DNA from: a virus
Strand: one strand, 5' to 3'
Virus record (IMG/VR): IMGVR_UViG_3300037502_001781
Coordinates: 1 to 31,220 of that record
DNA length: 31,220 bases
Of the stretch, positions 23,067 through 30,023 are shown one piece after another. The position numbers and the translations under genes were made by a program. The notes under the pieces are model-generated. The model had not been told where the DNA came from. It worked only from the letters and a program-made list of their open reading frames with translations, and did not search any database. Within the stretch, counting starts at the first letter, position 1, and every line of letters starts with the position of its first letter.

Positions 23067-23447
23067 ATGGCCAACGAGGTGAAGCTTTCTGTGTCTCTCC
23101 GGGTCAGCAATGGCAATGCAGACGATTCTTTTTTGGCGTCTGGGTTGCGATTTGATCAGTCGACGCAGGGGTCATTCGGTGGCATCGTTCAGATTGGAAC
23201 AGCTACGGAAACGCTTGCGATCGGCGATGTAGCCAATGCTGGATTTGCGGCTTTTAGAAATCTCTCCACTGCGACGGCCGGCACTGCGTACATCGCCATC
23301 GGCAAGTACGACGGCACAAACTTACATGAGTTTGCGTCCCTGCGTCGCGGTCAGCCGGCCGTGGTTCCGCTTGCTAGTACGATCACCATTGGCGCGCGCG
23401 CATACGGCACAGCACTGCCTTTGCGGTACGTCGTTTTTTCGGAATAG
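23067..23447 (+). CDS. Beta-rich tail-region protein
   Basis: The 126-residue product (MANEVKLSVSLRVSNGNADD at the start) is strand-rich, with small residues and no cysteine. The middle LSTATAGTAYIAIGKYDGTN and the end LPLRYVVFSE look like a single virion domain. A GAGG lies ahead of the ATG. Probably a tail-tip or decoration protein; not recognised. Confidence 0.5.
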   Translation: MANEVKLSVSLRVSNGNADDSFLASGLRFDQSTQGSFGGIVQIGTATETLAIGDVANAGFAAFRNLSTATAGTAYIAIGKYDGTNLHEFASLRRGQPAVVPLASTITIGARAYGTALPLRYVVFSE

Positions 23448-23450
23448 CCT

Positions 23451-23942
23451 GTGACCGCTTACGGGTTTAATGAGAGCGACGCCAAGCGCATTGGCCGCGC
23501 TGTGCGTGCCGTTGAGCGTGACCCTACAAAGGTGCGGCTTGGTGGGCCGAATGCGGACGGTGCCGCACCAGGCGTTCGTCTGCTGATTGCCAAGCACGAG
23601 GGCGGCAGTTGGGCCACTGACGCTACGGCAGTGGTCACTATCTACAACGGCGATCCAAATGAAGTGGCGTCTGTTGCAACGGCAGTAGCCTACAACCAGT
23701 ACATCAAGTTTGGTACGCAGCCAGTCTGCAGTTCTCGCTGGGTAGCCCTCGGCCACAACGGGTTCAACTGGATTCCAGTTGACTCGCAAGACGCCTGCGA
23801 CAACTGCGATTCAGAGGTTGGCGGCATAGATTTCTCAATCTTTCCAGGATTTGCAAAGACCAGCGTGCAAATTCTTGGCCATGACGGCAGCGGCTGCATC
23901 AAGTGGTACGACATCTTCACCTGCTCCACGGCAGCGTCATGA
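23451..23942 (+). CDS. Tail-region protein, hypothetical
   Basis: GTG 23451 follows the previous stop by 3 nt. The 163-residue protein has a helical start (FNESDAKRIGRAVRAVERDP) and a strand-rich rest with cysteines clustered at DACDNCDSE and SGCIKWYDIFTC. The start resembles the short helical N-termini of phage structural proteins. No enzymatic motif is seen. Confidence 0.5.
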   Translation: MTAYGFNESDAKRIGRAVRAVERDPTKVRLGGPNADGAAPGVRLLIAKHEGGSWATDATAVVTIYNGDPNEVASVATAVAYNQYIKFGTQPVCSSRWVALGHNGFNWIPVDSQDACDNCDSEVGGIDFSIFPGFAKTSVQILGHDGSGCIKWYDIFTCSTAAS

Positions 23943-24427
23943 GTGACTATGTCGGACGGTCTGTCTCGAACAAGATTCGCGTTCACACGCCAGATCCATG
24001 GTCGTTGCTTGTTTTTCTACAGGAGCGCGATGACACACGGAACTTGCCGTGCAAGTGCTGCGCAGATGATTGCACTGAAGAGGTAACAATATCTGTGTCA
24101 TTCTGCGGAATGACCGTGACCGAGACGCTGCCGATTCCAGGCATACTGAATCAGGGGCAGGCAAACCTGCCAGACGGTTCGTACCTCATCGTGTCTGCAC
24201 AGATATCGTGCGGCCCGTGCGGCTGGTATCTAGATATCGGGGTCTGCGCCTATTGCGATGCAACGCAGCAAGCCGCCTCCGATGGCTTTACGGCCTACAT
24301 CCCATTTGCAGAAACTCCAGCCGATGGAAACACATACTGCCCAGAGGCTGGTCCAGTAACGCTGACCTGCTTCGGAGAGCAGTTTGGCATTCCGTGCGTT
24401 ACGATCCCAAGTGCGAGCATCGCGTGA
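23939..24427 (+). CDS. Cysteine-rich tail-region protein
   Basis: ATG 23939 overlaps the upstream stop as ATGA and gives 162 residues. Twelve or more cysteines are spread through it, including PCKCCADDC, CGPCGWYL and VCAYCDAT. This is high for a cytoplasmic or virion protein and points to metal binding or disulfides outside the cell. No known domain is recognised. It ends in overlap with the transferase-like gene. Confidence 0.5.
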   Translation: MSDYVGRSVSNKIRVHTPDPWSLLVFLQERDDTRNLPCKCCADDCTEEVTISVSFCGMTVTETLPIPGILNQGQANLPDGSYLIVSAQISCGPCGWYLDIGVCAYCDATQQAASDGFTAYIPFAETPADGNTYCPEAGPVTLTCFGEQFGIPCVTIPSASIA

Positions 24428-25140
24428 TCATCGTCACCGCAACCAATGGACGCCCAGAGATCGCTGTGGCGTGGTGCGCGGCTGTTTCTGCCACGCTCAC
24501 CACTCCGCACCAGGCTCTTGTGCTGTGGCATGGGCGTAAGCCTGACTGCGACTGCCGTCTGCAGAAAGTTGCAGGCGTTAGTGCGGTGATGGGGCTGTCG
24601 CTTGACAAGTACGCTGACGGCCCAGTGCGAATGTTTCTTGAGGAGGACATGCTGCCCGTTCGGCCTTGGAGCGTTGACGATTACCCTGGCAGGATTGTGG
24701 CTGCACAGGGCAACCACCATGGGCAGCCATGGCCCGCGCTGACGATCAAGCGTGACGCAGGTGAGCCATCCGCCGCGATCGTCCCGCAGCGGTTCGTGCG
24801 TGACGGTGGCTGCCCCGATTGGCTGCCAGCCGACCTGTGCGAGCCGGCGCTGCGAGCCAACGCCAAGGTTCTGGGTGATCACTTCCTTCATCTTGACAAA
24901 ATGTACCGCCAGGATGTGCCAGAGGCTGCTGCCAAGAACGAGCTGCTCGACCTGCTTCGCCTGATGTTTGCCGACGCCCGGCCTGCCAAGCGTGGCCTTG
25001 GCGACATGGTGGCCGCTGGCCTCTCTGCCATCGGCATCACGCCTGAGCGTGTAAGCAAGGCTTTCGGCGTGAAGGACTGCGGATGCAAGGGCAGGGCCGA
25101 GGCCCTCAACGCACTCGGCCGCCGCATCGGCATCGGTTGA
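24424..25140 (+). CDS. Glycosyltransferase-like protein with C-terminal CGCKGR domain
   Basis: GTG 24424 overlaps the previous stop as GTGA; the longer frame is shadow. The 238-residue product opens IIVTATNGRPEIAVAWCAAV and holds an acidic metal site RMFLEEDMLPVRPWS at about residues 69-83, as in GT-A transferases. It is short for one, so the call is tentative. The last 60 residues are helical and end in VKDCGCKGRAEALNALGRRI, a small Cys module seen in phage tail-region proteins. This end may serve as an anchor to other virion proteins. Confidence 0.5.
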   Translation: MIIVTATNGRPEIAVAWCAAVSATLTTPHQALVLWHGRKPDCDCRLQKVAGVSAVMGLSLDKYADGPVRMFLEEDMLPVRPWSVDDYPGRIVAAQGNHHGQPWPALTIKRDAGEPSAAIVPQRFVRDGGCPDWLPADLCEPALRANAKVLGDHFLHLDKMYRQDVPEAAAKNELLDLLRLMFADARPAKRGLGDMVAAGLSAIGITPERVSKAFGVKDCGCKGRAEALNALGRRIGIG

Positions 25141-25174
25141 CAGCCTTGCCATAGTGCGGGCGAAAGGACGGCCG

Positions 25175-25465
25175 ATGCCCGAAGACCACGATGTCACCAT
25201 CGACGGGAAGCGGTGGCTGCTGCGGTTCACTCGCCTCAAGGGCGACGCCGCCGGGTGGACATTCTTTGACAACGCTAAGCGGCCCCGGATTCTGATTGAC
25301 GAAAAGCTGAGTGGCGGCCAGCGGCTCGAGACGATACTGCACGAGCTGGCCCACGCGGTGCTCGGGCCGTCGATTTCAGAGGAGAGCATCACGGAGTTGG
25401 CACGGGTGCAGCGGCGTGTGCTCAAGATGCTTGGCTACAGGGAGGGCAACAATGGGCCTGGCTGA
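25175..25465 (+). CDS. Small zinc metallopeptidase-like protein (HELAH)
   Basis: ATG 25175 has AAAGGA 7 nt upstream; the product is 96 residues. ETILHELAHAVLG contains HExxH (H56, E57, H60), a zinc site, as in SprT-like and ImmA-like small peptidases. The downstream helix with acidic residues (SISEESITELARVQ) may supply the third ligand. In phages such proteins cleave repressors or act in DNA metabolism; no repressor is next to it, so the target is open. Confidence 0.6.
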   Translation: MPEDHDVTIDGKRWLLRFTRLKGDAAGWTFFDNAKRPRILIDEKLSGGQRLETILHELAHAVLGPSISEESITELARVQRRVLKMLGYREGNNGPG

Positions 25466-25694
25466 CGAAATAGCCGCCGCGGACCCAAGTGCGTTTCGGC
25501 GGCGCACGTGGTTCGACAACCTGCCGGCCGAGGCTTCCGAAGAACTGCTTGCGGTTCGGCAGCGGTTCCAGGCCGGTGGCTACGAGCTCAAGCCGCTGCA
25601 GATTGCCAGACTGCTGTACGCGAAATGCCAGGCCAAAGGATGGAAAACCTGTGACGCTACGAGGCTTGCGCAATGGCTACACCAAAACGACTAG
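25452..25694 (+). CDS. Small helical protein, possibly DNA-binding
   Basis: ATG 25452 has GGAGG 6 nt upstream and gives 80 residues. It begins MGLADEIAAADPSAFRRRTW and is predicted all helical; the C-terminal LKPLQIARLLYAKCQAKGWK then CDATRLAQWLH looks like an HTH. It shares the LADEIAAA start with the next protein. It overlaps both neighbours. Confidence 0.5.
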   Translation: MGLADEIAAADPSAFRRRTWFDNLPAEASEELLAVRQRFQAGGYELKPLQIARLLYAKCQAKGWKTCDATRLAQWLHQND

Positions 25695-26755
25695 CGGACG
25701 AGATTGCGGCGGCTGCGTCTACGCAGCAGCAGCTGCAGGCCGACGCTGAGCTCGCCCGGTTGCGTGCCGAGGTGGCCGGGCTGCGGACCAAGTACAAGGC
25801 AGCGCTGTCGCAGATTGACGCAGAGCGGGAGCGGGCCGACCGTTTCACAGCGTTACAGGGCGTTACGCCAAAGCCCTTGACCAAATCTGTCCAGGGCAAA
25901 AAGAAGCGGTCCAAGCACGAAGCCACGGCCATTCTCATGCTCTCGGACATCCATTGCGAAGAGCGCGTGCTTCCCGAGACAGTCAACGGCGAAAACGACT
26001 ACTCGCTTGATGTATGTCAACTTCGGCTGGCCGAGCTTGAGGAACGGTTTTTGGACTGCCTCGAGCACGAGCGGAACCAGGCCGACATCCGGCGGGTTGT
26101 GATCTGGATCGGCGGCGACCTGATTACTGGTCACATTCATCCCGACTGCGTCGAGGTGGCCCAACTCTCGCCGATGAACGCCACACGGTGGATCGCCGAG
26201 CGGATGCGTGGCCTCATCGACCGGGTGGCCCAAGCGGCAGACGAAGTCATCGTCTGCACCAACGCTGGCAACCACGGGCGAAGCACAGAGAAGAACCGCA
26301 TTGCCACAGAGCTCGAGCACTCGTGGGAACAGATGATGTACTTCACGCTCGCCCGGGAGGAGACCAACAAGAACGTGCGGTGGCAGATTGCCGAGGGCCA
26401 CCTAGGCTACGTCGACCTAGACGGGTTCCTGCTACGCACCACTCATGGTCACTCAATCAGGTTTGCTGGGGGCGTCTACGGCCTGGCCTTGCCGGCGAGC
26501 AAGGCGATTGCCAGATGGGACGCAGGACGCAAAGCCGACCTGACGATCTTCGGCCACTATCACACTTGGGGCTGGCTGCGTGGCGCTCGCTACGTCGCCA
26601 ACGGCAGCGTGATTGGACATTCGCCATACGCTGAGCGTGTCGCTTCACCGGAAAGACCGTGCCAAGGAATGGCCATCGTGGATCACGGGCGTAACGAGGT
26701 GACGCGAGCGTACCCGCTGTTTTGTGATAGAGACCTAAGAAAGGCCAAGGAATGA
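25673..26755 (+). CDS. Calcineurin-like metallophosphoesterase
   Basis: The 360-residue protein has all the family motifs in order: D92-I-H94, G148-D149, G199-N200-H201, H258-G-H260 and G294-H-Y-H297. Its N-terminal 80 residues form a coiled coil (AELARLRAEVAGLRTKYKAA) and a basic stretch (KKKRSKHEA). Two metal ions should be bound. Phosphoesterases of this type in phages may act on nucleic acids or nucleotides. The next gene, a MazG-like protein, fits a nucleotide-related module. Confidence 0.8.
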   Translation: MATPKRLADEIAAAASTQQQLQADAELARLRAEVAGLRTKYKAALSQIDAERERADRFTALQGVTPKPLTKSVQGKKKRSKHEATAILMLSDIHCEERVLPETVNGENDYSLDVCQLRLAELEERFLDCLEHERNQADIRRVVIWIGGDLITGHIHPDCVEVAQLSPMNATRWIAERMRGLIDRVAQAADEVIVCTNAGNHGRSTEKNRIATELEHSWEQMMYFTLAREETNKNVRWQIAEGHLGYVDLDGFLLRTTHGHSIRFAGGVYGLALPASKAIARWDAGRKADLTIFGHYHTWGWLRGARYVANGSVIGHSPYAERVASPERPCQGMAIVDHGRNEVTRAYPLFCDRDLRKAKE

Positions 26756-27291
26756 CCACGACGCTGGAAGAAGCCAACCGGAAGATGCGTGCCGCCGTGA
26801 AAGAGCGGCTCGACAACACCGACCCGGCCGACGAAAAGCTCATCGGCTACAAGCCGCCACCGCTGGCCGGCTGCGAACCTGCCCAGGCGTGCGCGTCCGA
26901 GTTGCTGAACCAGGCGTGGCAACGCGAGTCCTGCTGTGAAGGGCAGCGCCTGCGTGGCGATTCGCTGGTTGCTGCCTCTGACGTCCACCCAACCAGCCAG
27001 CGGTTTTACGATCTGTGCGACGCCTTAAAGGCGATGCACGCCAGCAAGTCGCGTGACTACGGTTGCCCGTCTGGCACAGACCCGCTCGCCAACATTCGCA
27101 ACGGTGCGGCGTTCGTCGGCATCCCATCGTGGAAAGGCGCGATGGTCAGGCTGTCTGACAAGGTCACGAGACTAGCCAGCTACAACGCCACCGGCCGGCT
27201 AGAGAACGAGTCGGTTGCCGACAACCTTCTGGACCTGGCGAGCTACAGCCTGCTGGCATTGCTGCTTCACCAGGAAGAACACGGTGTCTAA
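26752..27291 (+). CDS. MazG/DUF1599-like nucleotide hydrolase-type protein
   Basis: The C-terminal half of this 179-residue protein matches small all-alpha nucleotide pyrophosphatase-like domains in phages: KSRDYG, then LANIRNGAAFVGIPSWKGAM, RLSDKVTRLASY, and SVADNLLDLASYSLLALLLH with D157 and D161. The N-terminal 80 residues are less conserved. It may remove a nucleotide or help make a modified one. It overlaps the phosphoesterase by 4 nt, which suggests linked work. Confidence 0.65.
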   Translation: MTTTLEEANRKMRAAVKERLDNTDPADEKLIGYKPPPLAGCEPAQACASELLNQAWQRESCCEGQRLRGDSLVAASDVHPTSQRFYDLCDALKAMHASKSRDYGCPSGTDPLANIRNGAAFVGIPSWKGAMVRLSDKVTRLASYNATGRLENESVADNLLDLASYSLLALLLHQEEHGV

Positions 27292-27487
27292 GCCGCTCAC
27301 CGATGACGACCTGGTGCAGATCGAGCGGCGGGCTCGCCGGTCTGGTGCGGCCAACTGCTGGACCGGCACCAGCGGCACGCTGGCGTCGGACGTCATGCGT
27401 CTGCTGGCTGAGCGCAACCGGCTGCTGATTGAGATCGCCAGACGCCAAGAGGCCCAAGAGCCGTATTGGCGGCACGCTCACGATTGA
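27284..27487 (+). CDS. Small helical protein
   Basis: GTG 27284 overlaps the previous stop; the product is 67 residues, mainly helical (TLASDVMRLLAERNRLLIEI). It lacks a known domain. It is the last + strand gene before the - strand pair. Confidence 0.45.
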   Translation: MSKPLTDDDLVQIERRARRSGAANCWTGTSGTLASDVMRLLAERNRLLIEIARRQEAQEPYWRHAHD

Positions 27488-27555
27488 GCCGGGCGGCGGG
27501 TTGAGGTCGGCGTAGGGTCATCCTTTCCCCCGCGACGCCTCCCCGCTTGCCTGGC

Positions 27556-27858
27556 TCATGGAATGTTCGTGAACGACGGTGATGCGCTGCTAGCCCGTTG
27601 CACGGAACGCTTGCCGGAACCGACACGTTTCCAGCCACGCTCTAGGTACGAATGCTCAACGCACCGGTACGCAAAGAACGGATATATGACCCAGCTGACT
27701 CCCAGCGTGCAGACAGCCGCGCCAAAGCTCAGCAGTGCGTGCTTCCAAGCACCCTTGTAGGCGAAGTAAAAGACACCAAACACCAAGCATCCGAGAAACG
27801 CACCGATCTCCGAAACGCTTTGCGTGTATCCGTTTTGCGGGTTTTTGAAAGAGGCCAT
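27556..27858 (-). CDS. Small inner-membrane protein (DUF2628-like)
   Basis: The 100-residue product has an N-terminal FKNPQNGYTQSVSEIGAF, then two hydrophobic segments (GCLVFGVFYFAYKGAWKHAL and LLSFGAAVCTLGVSWVIYPF) and a polar tail with YLERGWKRVG. This matches a family of small bacterial membrane proteins. AGGAG lies 6 nt upstream of the ATG (27858). Next to the integrase on the same strand, it looks like a lysogenic accessory (moron) gene, perhaps for superinfection exclusion; that is inference. Confidence 0.6.
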   Translation of the reverse strand: MASFKNPQNGYTQSVSEIGAFLGCLVFGVFYFAYKGAWKHALLSFGAAVCTLGVSWVIYPFFAYRCVEHSYLERGWKRVGSGKRSVQRASSASPSFTNIP

Positions 27859-27892
27859 AACGCACTCCTATTAGGGAGCCAAACCTACGGCC

Positions 27893-27909
27893 GCCTGGTG
27901 ATTCCAGGC
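27893..27909. terminator. Hairpin after the integrase gene
   Basis: GCCTGG-TGATT-CCAGGC lies between the integrase stop and the small membrane gene, on either strand. No T run follows, so terminator activity is weakly supported; it may also be part of an attachment site. Confidence 0.35.
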
Positions 27910-27922
27910 AACTGAACGCCTG

Positions 27923-28849
27923 TCACACGGCCGGCTTTTGGGGCGGCCCGCCTAAGTCGAGCGGCGGCAAAAAGTCTAGGGCCGACTCAACGCCCGTGAT
28001 CCGCTCGTCGTAGTAGTGGGTTTCGGCCATCTCCTCGCTGCTGTGGCCCAGCTGCTTCTTGGCCGACTTGCCAGCCTTCTTGAGGTATGAGGCCGTCGCC
28101 TTTCTGATGCTGTGGAAAGGGTGGTACGGCACGCCTGCCGTGCGGCACAGAACCTTGAGAGAGGCGTAGCAGCTCAGGATCTTGCGATCTTCCAGCCAAG
28201 GCCATACGAGGGCGTCTGGCGGGCCTTTCTGCGTGGCCATCAGTCTGGCCAGCTCTGGCGTGATCGCCCGTGTAATCGTCTCCTGGCGGCCCTTGCGGGT
28301 GGCGGCCAGGAAAGTGAGCGTGCATCGCTCTAGGTCAACCTCACGCCACCGCAGAGCCAGCACGGCCCCGATCCGCTCGCCCGTCTGAAACATGGCCTGC
28401 AACTTTGTGAGCCAGTACCAGGCGGCCGGCTTGCCGGCTACAAGCCCTTTGCGGTTCCGAGCTGCTCTGACCAGGGCGCTAAGCTCCTCGGCCGTATAGG
28501 CCACAGGGCGTGGCTTGGGGACGCGTGGACGTGCATAGTCTGGGAACTCGAGCAGCTCGCCGTTGGACTTCTTCCACCGTTTCTTGGCCAGCCACGTCCA
28601 GAGGCTGCGAAGGTGGGCCGAGTCTTTTGCCAGGCTGGCCGGCGAGATGAGCTTGTAGCGACTGTGCTGGGTGGTCTGCCTCCACCGCAAGAACTTGGCC
28701 GCAGTCAGGTCGTCCAAGTCATCAACCGTTGGCTCGTGCCCGAGAAAGTCTCGGAACCTGTCCAGTGTGGCCTCGTACATCACAACCGACCGATCGCTTA
28801 GGTTTTTGAGTGGCGCGATACGGTCCCGCAGAAGCTCTCTCAGAGTCAT
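27923..28849 (-). CDS. int: Tyrosine-type integrase
   Basis: The 308-residue product has the N-terminal core-binding helices (about residues 15-95) and the catalytic domain. Catalytic residues are visible: R159 in GERIGAVLALRW, K186 in TRKGRQ, H246-x-x-R249 in HPFHSIRK, H269 in QLGHSS, and the Tyr in THYYDER (Y279 or Y280). GGGAGG lies 6 nt before the ATG. It marks the phage as temperate and faces away from recT and the regulators. Confidence 0.93.
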   Translation of the reverse strand: MTLRELLRDRIAPLKNLSDRSVVMYEATLDRFRDFLGHEPTVDDLDDLTAAKFLRWRQTTQHSRYKLISPASLAKDSAHLRSLWTWLAKKRWKKSNGELLEFPDYARPRVPKPRPVAYTAEELSALVRAARNRKGLVAGKPAAWYWLTKLQAMFQTGERIGAVLALRWREVDLERCTLTFLAATRKGRQETITRAITPELARLMATQKGPPDALVWPWLEDRKILSCYASLKVLCRTAGVPYHPFHSIRKATASYLKKAGKSAKKQLGHSSEEMAETHYYDERITGVESALDFLPPLDLGGPPQKPAV

Positions 28850-29056
28850 GGAAACCTCCCTTTTTTGATGCCAAGGGAGGACAGTCTAGCCGACGTGTAC
28901 AGATGTTTAATCTACACCCCGTCCGCTTGAACAATCTGCCCTTGGCGGGCTGTTTGATACTGTACAGACTTTCGAGTGCCAGAGGCAAGGCGAGACCCGG
29001 CCTGAGTCGTTTCGGACGGCCGGTTGGCGGCTTGCGAATACTTGCCCAGTGGCGGT
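28850..29056. promoter_or_regulatory. Integrase upstream region with TGTACAGA repeats
   Basis: No gene is seen in these 207 bases. TGTACAGA occurs at 28896-28903 and 28961-28968; the second is part of the palindrome CTGTACAG. A further dyad surrounds the first: GTGTA-CA-GAT ... ATCTACAC. AACA..GCCC-TTGGC-GGGC-TGTT at 28930-28954 can fold. The sites may be arm-type sites of attP or operators of int; no core site can be named. Confidence 0.4.
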
Positions 29057-29084
29057 TTGACACCTCTACCGCCTGCGGTAGAGT
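29057..29084 (+). promoter_or_regulatory. Promoter with operator, driving the HTH gene
   Basis: TTGACA (29057-29062), 16-nt spacer, TAGAGT (29079-29084). The spacer and -10 carry the perfect dyad CTCTACCG-CCTG-CGGTAGAG (29064-29083). The ATG at 29091 is 7 nt after the -10, about where transcription should start. Confidence 0.75.
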
Positions 29085-29090
29085 TGGAGC

Positions 29091-29351
29091 ATGGTTTGCA
29101 TGACACCGGACGGGAAGTGGTGCAGCGTTGAGGAGGCCGTCGAGATCGCCGGCTGCACGGACGGCCTAATTCGCCTGCGGCTCAGGGAGGGGCGGCTGGC
29201 CGGGTTCAAGGCCAACGAGCGGGCCTGGCTGGTCAGCGTCGAGGGCTGCCATGCGCTGCGGAAGGAGCTGGCCCCCCACTCCAATGTCCGCAAGGCGGAA
29301 AAGCGGGCCGAGGCCAAGCCCAAGAAGGCCAGCCGGCGAAAAGCCCGCTAA
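29091..29351 (+). CDS. Small HTH regulator (MerR/excisionase-like), probably leaderless
   Basis: The 86-residue protein holds an excisionase/MerR-type winged HTH: WCSVEEAVEIAGCTDGLIRL, RLREGRLAGFKANERAWLV. After it come a short helix and a basic tail (RRKAR). The start is ATG 29091 or ATG 29100; both are so close to the -10 box that the mRNA has almost no leader, as with some phage repressors. Its own promoter carries the operator shared with two others, so it may bind them and regulate itself. It could also be an excisionase for the nearby integrase. Confidence 0.7.
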   Translation: MVCMTPDGKWCSVEEAVEIAGCTDGLIRLRLREGRLAGFKANERAWLVSVEGCHALRKELAPHSNVRKAEKRAEAKPKKASRRKAR

Positions 29352-29394
29352 CTCCCGGAGTTTCTAGGGTTCCCGAAAAATCTTTCATCCCCTG

Positions 29395-29422
29395 TTGACA
29401 TCTTTACCGATAGCGGTAAACT
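29395..29422 (+). promoter_or_regulatory. Promoter with operator TTTACCG-ATAG-CGGTAAA
   Basis: TTGACA (29395-29400), 16-nt spacer, TAAACT (29417-29422). The perfect dyad at 29403-29420 fills the spacer and part of the -10. It drives the gene at 29477. Confidence 0.78.
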
Positions 29423-29476
29423 AGTGGCATGACGCGGGCACGTGAGACCCGCAAGCCGCCAGCCAGGAGACGAACG

Positions 29477-29713
29477 ATGACGACCGCCACGATGACTGCC
29501 GCCCGCCACAAGGTGACGCACATTGAGTGCACCCGCGGAATCCTGACCGTCGCTGAAGCTCTTGCGATTCTGGCTGCTGGCCAATCCATCAACATGGCGT
29601 TTTCGCAGGTCGTGATGGGCGTTTATCCCGACGGCCGTAAGACGAGCCTCAAGGGCCGCCGGGACGGCCTCTACAACATGGGCGGATCGCTGAGCAGCGA
29701 GGTCGCCCAGTAG
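29477..29713 (+). CDS. Small operator-controlled protein, unknown
   Basis: ATG 29477 has AGGAGA 7 nt upstream and gives 78 residues; ATG 29429 in the same frame is just after the promoter and is a less likely leaderless start. The protein has VTHIECTRGILTVAEALAIL and a basic RKTSLKGRRDGLYNMGGSL part. No family is recognised. Its promoter carries the shared operator, so it is probably expressed in a lysogeny- or early-switch-dependent way. Confidence 0.6.
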   Translation: MTTATMTAARHKVTHIECTRGILTVAEALAILAAGQSINMAFSQVVMGVYPDGRKTSLKGRRDGLYNMGGSLSSEVAQ

Positions 29714-29726
29714 GCTGACCAGCCAA

Positions 29727-29752
29727 GCCAGCCGGCAACAGGGCCGGCTGGC
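29727..29752 (+). terminator. Strong hairpin after the 29477 gene
   Basis: GCCAGCCGGC (29727-29736), loop AACAGG, GCCGGCTGGC (29743-29752): a perfect 10-bp stem. No T run follows, so it may be an mRNA-end or attenuator structure rather than a classic terminator. Confidence 0.45.
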
Positions 29753-29783
29753 ACAGGACTCTACGGCCAAGGAGGGCCACACG

Positions 29784-29855
29784 ATGACGACTCAGTTCTG
29801 GCTCGAGCTTCTGATCATCGCCCTGCGGATCGTTTCCGCCGGCATGGCCGGTTGA
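29784..29855 (+). CDS. 23-residue hydrophobic microprotein
   Basis: AAGGAGG lies 9 nt before ATG 29784. The peptide MTTQFWLELLIIALRIVSAG plus MAG is hydrophobic and long enough to cross a membrane. Its TGA overlaps the next TTGACA box. Strong ribosome binding site and compact place support it; there is no homology to use. Confidence 0.5.
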   Translation: MTTQFWLELLIIALRIVSAGMAG

Positions 29856-29907
29856 CATCTTTACCGCTATCGGTATCCTGCTGCAACGCTTTACCGATAA
29901 CGGCAGA
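29852..29907 (+). promoter_or_regulatory. Promoter with two operator-like dyads
   Basis: TTGACA (29852-29857), 16-nt spacer, TATCCT (29874-29879). TTTACCG-CTAT-CGGTATC (29860-29877) covers the spacer, and TTTACCG-ATAA-CGGCAGA (29890-29907) lies just downstream. Both right arms are imperfect. Downstream, CGTGTACACG (29911-29920) is a perfect palindrome of another type. Confidence 0.7.
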
Positions 29908-29964
29908 GAACGTGTACACGGATTCGACTCCCCAACTCACCGTGTTGCGGCTGTTTTTGGCCGC

Positions 29965-29997
29965 TTGACTCTTCGATGGACGTGCGTACAGTACGCA
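29965..29997 (+). promoter_or_regulatory. Promoter overlapped by palindrome TGCGTAC-A-GTACGCA
   Basis: TTGACT (29965-29970), 16-nt spacer, TACAGT (29987-29992). The palindrome at 29983-29997 covers the -10. It is unlike the TnTACCG family, so a different protein probably binds it. It drives the gene at 30024 and perhaps recT. Confidence 0.7.
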
Positions 29998-30023
29998 ACC
30001 CACAAGCAAAGGAGGCCCCCAAC

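Noticed and set aside
25137-25160. TTGACA ahead of the metallopeptidase gene
   Set aside because: No acceptable -10 box at 15-19 nt; the -35 match alone is not enough.
29912-29968. 18-codon leader-like frame VYTDSTPQLTVLRLFLAA
   Set aside because: Weak ribosome binding site and GTG start; it may be chance, although it lies just downstream of the 29852 promoter.
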